DNA of 64,000 nt from Tamarix chinensis (GCA_030549775.1 CM060175.1:5642564-5706563), one strand, 5' to 3'; positions 50,341 to 62,776 are shown, counted from the first letter of the stretch. Notes: a model not told the origin generated them from the sequence alone. Numbers and translations are program-made.

Positions 50341-51114
50341 GTATTCTCCTATATTATAAGTCAATAATAAGAAAAGTCGAAATGTGATGACCTTAAGTAA
50401 ATCAAGTAATGCATTATATTATGTTAAGTATTGACTAATTTACTAATGATATATTAATACTTAAAGTGAAAGAGTGGATCAGTTAGGACCCAGTGTTTGA
50501 AACTATTAAAATTATTACATAGTTCTATTATAAATAAAGAACCCCTAATCTACTCCATACTAGTTTGATCTATTGGCCAATCGATATGTACTTAAGGATT
50601 GGAGGTTTACTAGTGACCCAAGTGTATTATAACTAAGATGTGAGAATATAATTTATGTTTTATAGGGATGGGGATGTGGAAAAGGGGATTGGAAAAATGA
50701 AAAAACATCATTCCTTGAAAAAATAGAAAATAGGGATGGAAGTAAATGATAATTATATATATCTATTATATCTAGAATTTATTATATGTAGTCCAAAGAA
50801 AATAGACTCAATCCAATACAAGTATGAGAGAGAGAGAGAGAGAGACAGACAGCGAGAGAGAACCCCTAAAGGCATTACATACACCACATTAGATTTAAAA
50901 TGCCGATTAATTAAACAAAATTAATTAAAACCTTACACAAATTGAAAGCATGGACTCTTTATTTTATTTCCTATAATGTTTCTATTCCCAAACTTATTAA
51001 GAAGAAGAAAATGATAGTTGAGGGTCATCCCTATGCTTCTACGAGTATTAGTGAGGTTGAATATCATTTTCCTATCTGAGGAGGAATGAAGAGAGTATAT
51101 GTTACTAGAGATTT
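50341..51114. other. Gene-free stretch with a GA microsatellite
   Basis: A (GA)n tract with GACA interruptions lies at about 50826-50864. Nothing else is recognised. Confidence 0.6.
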
Positions 51115-52112
51115 TGTAACACCCCCATTTTTACAACCAATTTTTATTTTATAAGATACTTTGTAGAAGCTAAATAGGAAATGTAGGGTGTTAGTTCCTC
51201 ATCCAACATAGTAGAGGTACAATCATTACCAAATCTATACCAAATGCAAGGCTAACAAGTAAACACCTATCCCATGAGTCATATGTGATTGTCACCTAAT
51301 CTGAGTCTGATACAATACTTTCAAAACTATACAAAAAATATATAAGATCAAAATGTATAACAAAGTTCAAAATAAGACAAACAAAATAGAATGTAGGATC
51401 ATAAAGATTCAAAAATGAAGCATCTCTTGATTTGATTGATGATTCAACACCCTCAACCCTAAAAAATAAGACTTGAGAAACATGGATAAACTAAAATGGT
51501 TATGTATCAGTACGACTAGCATACTGAGTAATACCTAATTATCTCACATATGAATATTTCACACAAAATACATTATCACATCATACAACATCATGTCGAC
51601 AATGGAATTGATCATGTGTAAGCAAAGAGAACAAAGCTTATAGGGAACTCTAGGAAATCCATTCCCATAATAATAATCATGCTGAGAATAAAGCATATAT
51701 GATACATGCTGACAATGAAGTATACATATTTCATGCCTACACTTAAACACATAGGATAACTTTAAGCTAACAACCTAGGGCTTAAAAATGTATAATTTGA
51801 AATCATAAAGGATTTGATAAGCATAGAGGAATTAGGTAAAACCTACAAACATCTCTATCATACTTTTTAACAAGTGTCACATTAAGATATATAACCAAAG
51901 GAACAATTAAGAGAATTACATAAGCCATAAGCGTATGGATCCAGACTCCAAGGCACAATCCTAGAAATTTAGTCCTACCACAAATGGACAAAACCCATGG
52001 GACACAAAAAATAGCAACAAGGAATAAATACCAAGGCATATAGGGACAATTATCCTACCCCAATAAAAAAAAGTCAAAGATATAAATAATAAAGCATAAT
52101 AATTAATATAGC
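51115..52112 (-). repeat. Truncated long-LTR copy, interrupted by the minus-strand gypsy element
   Basis: Starts TGTAACACCCCCATTTTTAC at 51115 with 'tgtagggtgttag' and 'atgcaaggctaacaag' in family order. It runs directly into the gypsy LTR at 52113, so the gypsy element inserted into it. Confidence 0.55.
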
Positions 52113-53100
52113 TGATGTGTATGGGAGGATGAATTTCTCAAATTGATGAGAATATGATTTGGTTGTGATGGTAATAATTAGAATAAGACTGGATGATCGT
52201 GTATTAGGGTTTAACACATTGGAATAGGATGGAAAGATGGTAATGATGATTCGAACAAAATAGATATGATTCGAAGGTGATGGTTCGAATGATTTGTGGT
52301 AATTAGTATATGCATTCAACAATGGTATATTGATGATGCTAAGCTTCAAAGGTTAGGGTTTAGATGAAGGATAATATCGTGGTTTAGGGTTAGGGTTAGG
52401 GTAAGGGTTTGATTTGAATAGAAAAGATAAAGTGTTGTTTGGTTTGGATGAAAGGTGTTAGGGTTTCAAATGGTAGTTTAGGGTTTCCAATGTATAAATC
52501 AAATTAAGGCGTTGCTTAAAAAATAATTAGAGTAAAATTTTGATGATAATTATGGCTGTAAAAATATGGATTAAGGAGAGTAGAAAAGATATGAACTAAT
52601 ATCTAATTCACACAGATGAAGAAATTAAAATTTTCAAGCTAAATTGTTCACAAATATTCGATTAACTTAAATTGAACTCACACAAAATTCACTTGTATTC
52701 AACTTCAATATTGATATTTAACTTTAAATGTCTCATACTCATGCTTTCTATGGCTGATTATAGCCATTCTAACATTAGCTAAAAGCATAATTCAAAATAT
52801 TCAAAGCTAAAAGATATTATGCTACTTTATGATTTTCCTATTATCCAACTCTACTACTTAATTAATTAATTAGCTAATATTAATATTAATGCTCAACCAT
52901 TCTACCAATAAAATTTCCATGAACTTGGTCATCTTTTCCAATCATGTCATGCACATGCATATAGACACTTAGTTGCTTGTTTGGTACGTTTCTAGCAACA
53001 TAACCATCCATTGGTCTTCAAATTTGTGGGAGATACTTTCCAAATAAAGAATAATTGGTTCTATAATTGTAAAATCCAATTCTTGAATGTTTTATCCTGA
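52113..53100 (-). repeat. 3' LTR of the minus-strand gypsy element (988 bp)
   Basis: Matches 57644-58250 over about 600 bp. It contains a telomere-like run (TTTAGGG, then three GTTAGGG-like units) near 52381-52409, likely by chance. Confidence 0.85.
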
Positions 53101-53115
53101 ATCATTCTCCCCTTG
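53101..53115 (-). promoter_or_regulatory. Polypurine tract of the minus-strand gypsy element
   Basis: CAAGGGGAGAATGAT on the minus strand abuts the LTR start (TCAGGATAAAAC). The related element at 37710-37722 has a very similar tract. Confidence 0.65.
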
Positions 53116-53129
53116 TTGATTTGAATTTT

Positions 53130-56100
53130 CCCTCAAATTTTTATTGCCATAATAAGGGCTAATATCTCCAACGGTGAATGTCCTTGATACCCACCATATG
53201 AATCTGGCAGATCAAGCTCATAAGCACTTTGTCCAAAATCTCAAAGTACTTTGAAAGGACCATCCTCCATTAGCATGATCTTGTGTTTCCTTAGATTAGG
53301 AAATCTCTCCTTCCTCAAGTGTAACCATACTAAATCTCCTAGTTTAAAAACATGTTGGCTCCTATGCTTGTTTGCTCTTGTCTTGTACAATTCTATTTAC
53401 CTTCTTAATGTTGTGCTTGATTTATTGATGAAGTTTTTGAAATAACTCCACTCTCTCTTGTGCATTGTAACTCTTCACTTAACCTTTCTTCAATGGTACC
53501 ATATCAATTGGCATATATAGATTAATACCATATACTATCTCAAATGAACCAGAGCTTGTTGTAGTAGAAGGACTTCGATTGTAAGCAAACTCTGCATGTG
53601 CTAAATTGAAATCCCAATCCTTAGCACTATTACTCATCAATCCCCTCAACAAAGTACCAAAAGTTCTATTAGTAATTTTGGTTTTTCCATCCATTTGAGG
53701 ATGATATGACGTGCTAAACAGAAGCTTCGTTTCTAGCATGTGCCATAACGTCTTCCAAACATAACTTAGGAACTTCACATCTCTATCCAAAATAATACTT
53801 CTCAGAATTCCATGCAATCTCATGATCTCCTTAAAATATAAATCTGCAACATGGGTAGCATCATCAGGCTTGTAACATGGAATAAAATGAGCTATCTTGG
53901 AAAATCAATCCACCACAACAATAATAGAATCCTTGCCTCATTGTTTAAAATCCATAATAACACCTTCTCATGGTTGAGTAGGCACAGGTAAAGGTACATA
54001 TAACTCTTTGTGGAAGAAACTCTTGTTCTTTGACATGTAGCACACATAGCAACCATGACTTGTATTTCCTTTTGCATTCTCGACTAATAGAAATGTTCTT
54101 GCAACAACTTCAAAGTCTTGTGAACTCTAAAGTGTCCTTCAATTCCTCCTTCATGCACCTCTTTGATCATTAAGTCTCAAACTAAAGTCTTCAGCATATA
54201 TAATTTGTTGTGCTTAAATAAGAACCCATCTTGAATAACATAAGCCCCATAAATTTCTTGTTTCTTGCAATCTTTGAAGATCATAGCAAGATCATCATCC
54301 ATGGCATATTGACTCTTCAACATCTCGAACCCCAAAAGCTTTACATAAATCATGGTAAGTACTATGGTCCTCCTTAATAATGAATCTGCCACGACATTTT
54401 CTTTGCCATCCACATGTCTTGTAGAGAACACAAATGTTTGTAAGAAGCTTATCCACTTATCATGTCTTGGACTCACCTTATTTTGACCATGTAAATACTT
54501 AAAACTCTCATGATCTAAATGAAGTACAAAAAGTCTTGGATATTAAGTAATGAATCCATGTCTCCAAACAACGCACAATAGCATAATACTATTTATTATA
54601 GGTCAAATAGTTGAGTCTTGCGCCATTCAAATTCTCAAGAAAGAAAGCAATTGGATTCCTTTCTTGTGAAAGTACACCCCTAATGCCTATACCACTTGCA
54701 TCATATGTTACTTCAAATAATCTATCAAAAGAAGGTAAAGATAATACCAATGTATTTGGGAGCTTTGTCTTCAAGTCTTCAAAAGCCTTTGTCACTTGAT
54801 CATTTCAATGGAACTATCCTTTATTCATCAACTATGTGATAGGTGTTGCAATGGTAGAGAATTCTTTGATAAACCTCCTATAGAATGAAGCCAATCCATG
54901 GAAACTTTGAACTTTATGGACATTAGTAGGAATATGCCATAATTATATAACTTCCATCTTTGATGGATCAACTCGAATACCATCCCCACTAACAATATAA
55001 CCAAGAAAAATCACACTCTCCATCATGAAGTCACACTTCTCCATCTTACCATAGAGCTTCACCTCTCTAAGCTTGTTCAATATCCTATTCAAGTGTTGTA
55101 TGTACTCGAACTTACTCTTGCTATATACTAAGATATCATCAAGGTAAACAACAACAAAGACTCCAAGGAATGGTCTAAGTACCTCTGTTATCAACATCAT
55201 GAAGGAACTTTGTGCATTACATAGCCCAAATGGCATTACCAACCACTCATACAACCCGTACTTAGTCTTAAAAGCTGTCTTCCACTCGTCCCCTTCCCTT
55301 ATCCTCATTTGATGACAACTGCTTCTAAGATCAATCTTCCAGAACACCTTTGCACCATGCAACTCATCTAATATGTCATCCAATCTTAGCATAAAAAATC
55401 TATACTTGATTGTGATGTTGTTGATTGCTCTCGAATCAATACACATTCTCCATGTACCATCCTTCTTAAGCACCAACAAAGATGGAACCCCACATGGACT
55501 TATACTCTCCTAAATATAAACTTGGTCTAACAACTCTTGCACTTGTTTCTGAAGCTCCTTAACCTCCTCCAGATTATATCTATAACCTGCCTTGTTCGGT
55601 AATGGAACTCTTGCATAAGGTCAATAGCATGCTCAATACCTCTCAAAGGTGGTAGCCCACTTAGCAACTCTTCCGGAAAAACATTGTCATACTCTTTCAA
55701 CACTTGTTGTAATTTTGGATTCATATTAGCAATCTCCCCCCGTTGGACCTCTTTTACCACTAATTCATAACATATATCCTCTCATCTTTAATGGCTTCAT
55801 TCATCTCACACTCCTTAAGGATCAACAACTCCATCTGACTCTTTTTTCTTTCCCTCCTACACTAAACATCCTCCTTTTTTTCTTCCCTTTCATTCCTCAA
55901 AACCGAATCCTCCCCATCTAGATTAGGTTTTAGCCTTAACTTCTTTGGACCCTTACATACCACATACTCATTAAGGACCTTGTCATGCGCAACCTTCCTA
56001 TCAAATTGCCACAACCTCCCCAACAAAATGTGACAAGTATCCATAGGAAATATATCACATAAATCATCATCAAAATAATTTCCAATCTTAAAAGAGATAA

Positions 56101-57330
56101 GAGTCTAGTTGGTTACCCTTATACCTTTATCTTTATTGAGTAATTGGTGTGAATATGGTCTTGGATGACCCTTGGTCTCCAAATCGAGCTTGTTCACCAT
56201 CTTCTCACTAGCAAAATTAGGGCATGAGCCATTATCAATTACAACTTCAAACACTTTATCACCAACACTACATTTAGCCTTGAAAATCTTCTCCTGTGGA
56301 GTAAGTAAAGGTTGTGGTTATAATTGGAGCATCCTTTGCAACATGTAGCAATCCACTTAGCCTTCTTCCAAAGCATCCCCTGGGCTATCACTTTCCTCTT
56401 CAAAGTCTTCATCAAGGTCTTCATTATCTTCAAAAGCCTCCATATTTGCTATCTCCTTCAAAGTTAATGCCCTTTGGTTTGGACAATCCCGAGCAAAGTG
56501 GCCATAACCTCTACACTTGAAGCATTATTTTTTCACCTTATCAACCACTTGGTCCTTGTCCTTTTCTTTAGGAGTAAGCTTCCTAACATTGTCTTCGTTT
56601 GTGGCTTGAGAAATTGGTGGCTTCAACACACCTTTAAAAGTCAAACTGTATGGAGCATTCGTTAACTTGCTTGGTGGCTTTGTCCTCTTCAACTGTTTCT
56701 CAAACTTGATGGCTAACTTGTTTAGGTCTTCAAACACTTTATAAGGGTACACCTCTACCTTCTCAAAGATTCATATTTAAACCCTTGATGAATAGTGCAC
56801 ACCTTTTTTCTTCTTGTTCTCAGACATAACATACAAGAGCTAACCTTTCGAACTCCCTAATGTATTATTCAACTCTAAGTTACCATTGCCTTAGTGTAGT
56901 CATTTTTATAAAATTTTCTTTCTCGTATTCTCGAGGCACAAATTTCTTCTTCAAATGCTTTTTTAATTGTTCCCATGACCTAATATTTGATTTTCCTTCT
57001 CTCTCCCGTCTCCTTTTTAAATTATTATACGACACTCTAGCAAATTTTTAAAACTTTAATATTGCCATTTGGCACTATTTCTCGCCATCAATTTCCTTAT
57101 ACTCAAAAATTGATTTAACAATTTACAACCATTCGAGAAGAGATTCTGGATTGAGATTACCTTCAAAGCTAGGAAGATCAAAGCGGATTCCTTTTTCCAC
57201 ATCATCATAGGTTTTTCTCAAGGTGTCACATAGCCTTACATAATTCCCCACGCTCTTTTCTTCTTCTTCCACTCGGTTTTGTGTGGCCTTCTCATGTACC
57301 CTTCCTCTACTTGTTCTCATCGGTTTTGTG
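53130..57330 (-). pseudogene. Broken gag-pol of the minus-strand gypsy element
   Basis: The gag remnant lies at about 57120-57320 (RFDLPSFEGNLNPESLLEWL). A protease-like motif IDNGSC lies near 56230-56245, where the usual D-S/T-G is D-N-G. RT is nearly open at 54943-55479, with [27 protein letters not shown] and [13 protein letters not shown]. RNase H is at about 54589-54795 ([16 protein letters not shown]). In integrase, CATCQRTR lies near 54035, LDRDVKF near 53775 and YHPQMDGKTKITNR near 53665-53706; there the expected catalytic Glu is Lys (codon 53677-53679). A chromodomain-side remnant (DGPFKVL) lies near 53255. Several stops and frameshifts separate the parts. It is not functional. Confidence 0.9.
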
Positions 57331-57626
57331 GCTGCAAATGGGACTTGTGGGCTTAGGAAGCTTCTTTTCTCCCCACATGTAATTTAACCTCCTTGATTTT
57401 GTCCATAAAGGTCTTGAGAATATCCTTCAATTCCTCTCCTTGGTTCTCCATCTTTTTTCCTCATCAACTGATTATTACTCTCCCAAACGCGCCCTTAAGT
57501 GCTTGGCCCTTTTGTGTTTTTTGTTTATAAACTCTTAGAGATTCATGAATATGGGACACTTTATTGATGAATCTTGAAGAATCTTAAAGGAAATAATGAA
57601 TCTTGATTGCAATACCACCAACCTAT

Positions 57627-57643
57627 GGCTTTGATGCCAAAAT
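57627..57643 (-). other. Primer-binding site of the minus-strand gypsy element
   Basis: ATTTTGGCATCAAAGCC on the minus strand directly follows the LTR end ACACATCA. It matches the initiator tRNA-Met complement with small changes. Confidence 0.7.
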
Positions 57644-58250
57644 TGATGTGTGTGGGAGGATGGATTTCTCAAATTGATGAGAATATGCTTTGGTTGTGAT
57701 GATAATAATTATAATAAGACTCGGTGATGGTGTATTAGGGTTTAACACATTCAAATAGGATGGAAAGATGGTGGCAATGATTCGAACGATTTGTGGTAAT
57801 TAGTATATGCATTCGACAATGGTATATTGATGATGATAAGCTTTGAAGGTTAGGGTTTAGATGAAGGATGAGATCATGATTTAGGGTTAGGGTTTGACTC
57901 GAATAGAAAAGATAAAGTGTTGTTTGGTTTGGATGAAAGGTGGTAGGGTTTCAAATGGTTGTTTAGGGTTTCTATTGTATAAACCAAATTAAGGCTTTGC
58001 TTAAATATAAATTAGAGTAGGATTTGGATGATAATTATGACTGGAAAAATATAGATTAAGGAGAGTATAAAAGATATGAATTAATCTCTAATTTATACAT
58101 ATGAAGAGATTAAAACAAGCTACATCATTCACACAGATTCGATTAACTTGAATTGAACTCACACAGAATTCACTTGTATTCAACTTCAATATTTATCTTC
58201 AACTTTCAATGTCTCATACTTGTGCCTTCTATGGCTGCTTATAGCCATTC
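57644..58250 (-). repeat. Truncated 5' LTR of the minus-strand gypsy element
   Basis: Homologous to the first ~650 bp of 52113-53100, up to 'ATAGCCATTC'. About 340 bp of its U3 side is missing at the copia junction. Confidence 0.85.
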
Positions 58251-59650
58251 GAAAGATGGGAACCCTCCCATTGTTGAATGGTCACATCTTGAACTTTATT
58301 ACTCCCACTGATTTCGCCATTCTCGTAGAATCTGGCATTACCGGTTTCAACAATTCTCGTACTATGGTTAGGACAATAAATCCTATATCCTTGGGACTTA
58401 TCTGGGTAACCTATAAAGTAACCACTGATCGTTTTAAAGTCCAATTTCTTTTCTTGTGGATTGTAGATTCTAGCTTCAACTGGGCAACCCCAAACTTGGA
58501 GATGTCTTAAACTAGGTTTCCATCCTTTCCACAGTTCAAAAGGTGTCTTTGGAACTGCCTTACTGGGAACCCTGTTCAAGGTGTAAACAGCTGTGCGTAG
58601 AGCATCCATCCATAATGATATAGGTAAATTGGCATGACTCATCATGGATCTGACCATTTCCATATATGTACGATTTCGCCTTTCAGCTACACCATTTTGC
58701 CATGGAGATCCAGGCGTTGTGTATTGGGCAACAATTCCAAGCTTTTGGAGAAGTTTTGCAAAAGGTCCAGGATGTTGTCCTGTTTCATCATACCTTCCGT
58801 AAAATTCACCACCTCTATCTAACCTTATGATTTTCACTTTTCTATCTAGTTGCCTTTCGACTTCAGTAATGAACACTTGTACAGCATCCACTGACTGAGA
58901 TTTATCATGCAACAAGTATAGATAACAGTAACGTGAGTAATCATCAATAAAGGTAATGAAATACTTCTCTCCCCCAAAATTTGGAATGTCAAAAGGTCCG
59001 CAAATATTTGTATGTATTATTTCAAGAAGCTGGGTACTTCTTGTGGCTCCTTTCTTTGTGTGTTTTGTTGTTTTTCCTTTAATACAATCCACACAAGCTT
59101 TATGATTAGTAAAGTCTAGATCCGGAAGGACACCATCTTTTACTAATCTTTTGATCCTTTCACTGGATATGTGACCCAGCCTTTTATGCCACAAGAAATA
59201 GGAGTCGTTTTTAGACGACTTACGCTTTGTTTCTACATTAGAATGCAGGGTAAGATGGGTTTCAGCAGATTGTTTAAGATGGAACTTGTATAAACCATCA
59301 ATTAAAATCCCCGAACCAATAAGTTCAGAATTCTTAAATAAACTGAAACTACCATTTCCAACTTGAAACGAATAACCAATTTTATCAAGTGCACTTACGG
59401 AAACTAAATTACGGGAAATAGACGGAACATAAAGAGTTTGACATAAGTCTAACTGAAAACCGCTATCTAAAACAAGACGAAAGGTTCCAATAGCTTCAAC
59501 TGGAGCTTTGTCTTGATTTCCCATAAATAAGAAGTTCTCACTTGGGTTTATGGTTTGGGTCGTAAGGAATCCCTGCATTGTATTAGAAACATGAACGTTA
59601 GCACCAGTGTCAATCCACCAAGTATTGCAAGAAACCTGGACATTTTGCAA
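58229..59650 (-). pseudogene. Ty1/copia pol fragment: protease, GAG-pre-integrase and integrase, open frame
   Basis: An uninterrupted 473-codon frame on the minus strand, starting at a non-ATG codon, holds a protease start ([16 protein letters not shown], with the catalytic D-T-G), a GAG-pre-integrase domain ([23 protein letters not shown]) and an integrase core with [21 protein letters not shown] and [19 protein letters not shown]. These supply the D, D and E of the triad. It ends after the integrase, with no RT or RNase H. The last residues (NGYKQP) are encoded by gypsy LTR sequence across the 58250/58251 junction. Gag and the zinc knuckle are missing on this strand. It is a retroelement fragment, not a complete gene. 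Its intactness contrasts with the decayed gypsy pol beside it. Confidence 0.92.
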
Positions 59651-59755
59651 AAGACTGCACTAAACGATGAGAATGGTTCGAAAAGAAAGGTAACCCTATG
59701 GGTTTCGTAAGTTATTTCGAATCAAATCTTACTTATGTTTCTTCCAATACTTGGA
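59620..59755 (+). pseudogene. Inverted copia gag-end fragment (zinc knuckle to protease start)
   Basis: On the plus strand the frame reads [16 protein letters not shown], a stop, then EWFEKKGNPMGFVSYFESN and LTYVSSNTW. This is the end of a copia zinc knuckle and the link into protease, which should lie upstream of the minus-strand fragment in the same direction. It is instead inverted and overlaps it at 59620-59650. The ends at 59618-59635 and 59737-59754 are near-perfect inverted repeats of each other. Confidence 0.8.
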
Positions 59756-60781
59756 TTATTAGATTTAGACCGTCCCTGAGAGATGATTTAGACCGTTCCA
59801 CCAGTTTAAGAGTAGTGAGGTCCCTAAATATAAATAAATAAAATTAGATATAATAATGATTATTATTAGATTATTAGATTGGTTGGTAGTAGCCTTTGTG
59901 CCTACTTATAGTTTTAGTAGCAGCCTTTGTGTCTATCTATAGTTTTAGTATCAGCCTTCCTGCGTACCTATAGTTTGGTAGTATCTTTCATGCCTACTTG
60001 TGTAGGTATTGTGCCTTTGTGCCTAACTTGTGATGTTATGCATTTTTTGGGATTGATATTGAGACATGAGTTATACTATGAAGGTTATGGTTGTTGTGTT
60101 GGAGTTTGTTTCTAATCATACTTCAGAGAGCATCTCTAGTATGCTCGTTTGGTAAGTTTAGTTGTTCCAGATGAACGAATATGAACAGTATGTGACCTTG
60201 ATGGTAATTGATTATCTAAATGATTATTGTATATTAATTCTAGTATGTATATGTATATGTCTTATACCATGTTAATTGTTATGCCTTGTATGTGCTCCAT
60301 GTTAGTTTTTCATATTAGTTTACTATAAAGGGTTTCTCAATACCATTTTACTAACAGATTCATTCTTGTGTGCCCCTACATATTCAATAAGCAGTGGACT
60401 TTGTAGGCCAACTTTTGAGTTCAGTTGAAAGCTGGTAGTTCAGATTTGAGAGCGTAGGACTATCTGATATTTCTTTTACTATCTTATTTCTGGTTGTATT
60501 TAGACTCTTATGTCCTCCTATAATTTCTCACTTGAATTTTGTAAATTGCTAATGTTATTTTTAATTAACATGGTATTTATCTAATGTTTTCTCTATTCTG
60601 ATTTCTATAATCATGTTATTAATCTAAGCGGAGTAATGATTTTAACCTTAGCACTTGGTATAAGAATAGTAAAGGAAACAGATACCAAGTGTGGTGATAA
60701 CACCCTTCATTTTTATTGTTTTAGCTTCCATACTTAAATCTATAAACAAAATTTTTAAGTTCATAAAAACAGGTTGTTACA
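59756..60781 (+). repeat. Degenerate long-LTR copy in opposite orientation, truncated by copia DNA
   Basis: Read on the minus strand from 60781 it starts TGTAACAACCTGTTTTTATG, then 'gggtgttatcaccacacttgg' and 'ccaagtgctaaggtt', the same order as the giant LTR. Further in, 'cactactcttaaactggtgg' at about 59790-59815 (minus) matches the minisatellite unit. It is cut at 59756. Confidence 0.6.
59888..60015. repeat. Degenerate 31-bp minisatellite
   Basis: About four units of the type AGTAGCCTTTGTGCCTACTT plus 'atagttttagt', increasingly diverged to the right. A related pattern is seen near 40165-40230 in inverse orientation. Confidence 0.8.
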
Positions 60782-61391
60782 ATAAGTATTTATGGTTAAC
60801 ACCAAATCTTAAAGAACATTCAAAAATTCTTTTAAAACCATGAAAACCATTGATCTAAAGGATCATTGTGGCTCGTAAGATCACTCAAAACTTTTAGGAA
60901 AACCCCAAAAATCAAAGGCCACATGCTATAGGAAAATGTCAAAAATTAGAGGCAAGAAGCCACAAGAAAAGCTTTTTTAAAAGAAACAACGATGCACCTT
61001 TTACCAAGTAAGAGTCTTGAAAATAATTAAAAATTCAAACTTAGGTATTTAAGGACCTAAAGTATATCCCATCATAGTATACATCTATGTATTCATTCAA
61101 TGACTAAAACAAACTTTAAAGATATTTAACTTGATCCACAAATTCAAGTAACCCTAAATGAGGGTAAAAACGTTAACAAAAAATAAAATTTTGCTATAAG
61201 GACCAAAATGAGAAAAAATAGTAGAAAAAATTAGCTTAACCAAGTTAAAATAAAGTCCCACACCAAATTTTTTAAAAAAAACACTATTTATGGTCTAACC
61301 AAAATGTCATTTTATGCTGAGACGCTCAAAAAAATATTAAGATTTACTATTTATGAGGGTAAAATGGTCAAATGTCAAAGGTTGGGGCTAT
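60782..61391. other. Gene-free stretch
   Basis: AT-rich DNA between two LTR-family starts. Nothing else is recognised. Confidence 0.5.
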
Positions 61392-62325
61392 TATAACACC
61401 CAAAAATTTACTACTAAAAAATATATTTAGTGAAAGTATAATAATAATATAAAATGGTGTTACTACCATAATCGATATAAGTCTGACTTACCATACCATC
61501 CTTACATCAATTACAAGAAAAAATACTTAGAACTTAAAATAAGAAAAAATAGAAAACAAGGGAACTTTTTATAAAGATTAAATAACCCTTTGGAGATTAA
61601 CTTTGAGTAGAAAATAACAAAATACAATCAAAAGAGGACCATTGGAACTAAGAGTTCAAAAATGTATCCTAGCCAAACTAACTATCAGATAACAACAACT
61701 CTACATCCAACCCTATAATATATACTTCTCCACAATTAGATCATCATATGTAGAGAAATCATATAAATGGTCCTAATCAACCTGCACAACAAAGTCTAGA
61801 TCACCAACTCATGAGAATGAGTAGCACCAATGAGAAGGATGATTGGTATGCCATGTACTGATTAAGGTAACAATAAAATCATAGCAAGGCCATACAAATA
61901 CATAAGGATACATGGAAGAATAAGCACGTATATTGATTAAACATGATACGTGCAAGAGAAGAACTAAATATGAGTTTCATTATTAGGTATAATCATAATA
62001 TGTATTCTTAATAACATTGAGTTCAAGGATCCCACTATTCATAATCCAATAGAACGAATGGAAGCACCTTCCAAGGTAAAAAGCTCTTGAGCTACTGTTA
62101 TCATCTGATGGAATGGACTCAACACTCTAAAGGCATCATGATCCTAACCCTTATTCTTAAACCGATGGAACTGTAACACCCCAAGTCGATACGACCATGC
62201 GGGGGCTACCTTGGAGCGCTTTCGGATTGATCGGCTGGCCCCACAGATCAACACAAGTCCTTTCAGCACGCTTTGTCCTCACTCACGCACTTCCCGAGAA
62301 ATTTTCAAAAAATTTCCAAAACTTT

Positions 62326-62384
62326 CCAGGAGGTCACCCATCCTAAAATTACTTTACGGCCAACACGCTTAACTGTGGAGTTCT
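62326..62384 (-). promoter_or_regulatory. 5S-rRNA-like segment in Cassandra LTR 1
   Basis: On the minus strand AGAACTCCACAGTTAAGCGT and, about 20 bases on, GGATGGGTGACCTCCTGG match the plant 5S rRNA gene around box A and box C, the RNA polymerase III internal control region. The segment between them is diverged. It may allow Pol III transcription, as proposed for Cassandra. Confidence 0.9.
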
Positions 62385-62475
62385 TAGGATGGAATCACCA
62401 AAAGGATGGTATACCATGTTGATATAAGTAGCCAGATCAATCCTTATAACACTCCGCTCAATTTGGGGTATTACA

Positions 62476-62488
62476 TTCACCCCCACTC
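62476..62488 (-). promoter_or_regulatory. Polypurine tract of the Cassandra TRIM
   Basis: GAGTGGGGGTGAA on the minus strand directly before the LTR start TGTAATACCCC. Confidence 0.8.
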
Positions 62489-62496
62489 AAAGAACG

Positions 62497-62510
62497 CAAC
62501 GTCCTCGTTG
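62497..62510. other. Small hairpin beside the Cassandra polypurine tract
   Basis: CAACG and CGTTG pair around the loop TCCT. The giant-LTR element has a stronger hairpin with loop TCCC in the same relative place. Confidence 0.6.
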
Positions 62511-62608
62511 AGCCTTAACCAATGACTGTCTCAATACAGTTCATCCCAAGAATCGTCCCACTTGGTGACTGACTGGCTCATCCAAGTTCAGCTCACGGTC
62601 GCGGTTTC

Positions 62609-62620
62609 GCTTTGATACCA
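62609..62620 (-). other. Primer-binding site of the Cassandra TRIM
   Basis: TGGTATCAAAGC on the minus strand, two bases from the LTR end, differs at one position from the initiator tRNA-Met complement TGGTATCAGAGC. Confidence 0.88.
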
Positions 62621-62776
62621 TTTGTAACACCCCGAGTCGATACGACCATGCAGGGTCTACCTTGGAGCGCTTTCGGATTGATCGGCTGGCCCCACAGATC
62701 AACACAAGCCCTTTCAACACGCTTTGTCCTCACTCACGCACTTCCCGAGAAATTTTCAAAAAATTTACGAAACTTT

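Larger units (their letters stand above)
52113..58250 (-). mobile_element. Decayed Ty3/gypsy retrotransposon, minus strand, 5' LTR truncated
   Basis: The 3' LTR (52113-53100) and a partial 5' LTR (57644-58250) enclose gag-pol remnants on the minus strand in the order gag, protease, RT, RNase H, integrase. The primer site ATTTTGGCATCAAAGCC (57627-57643) is a diverged initiator tRNA-Met type. The polypurine tract CAAGGGGAGAATGAT lies at 53101-53115. The 5' LTR stops abruptly where copia sequence begins at 58251, so no target duplication can be tested. Confidence 0.9.

Noticed and set aside
52381..52409. Interstitial telomere repeat
   Set aside because: Only a few TTTAGGG-like units, embedded in a gypsy LTR and shorter in its partner LTR; probably chance.
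58220..58822. Plus-strand frames over the copia fragment
   Set aside because: Antisense shadows of the copia integrase frame.
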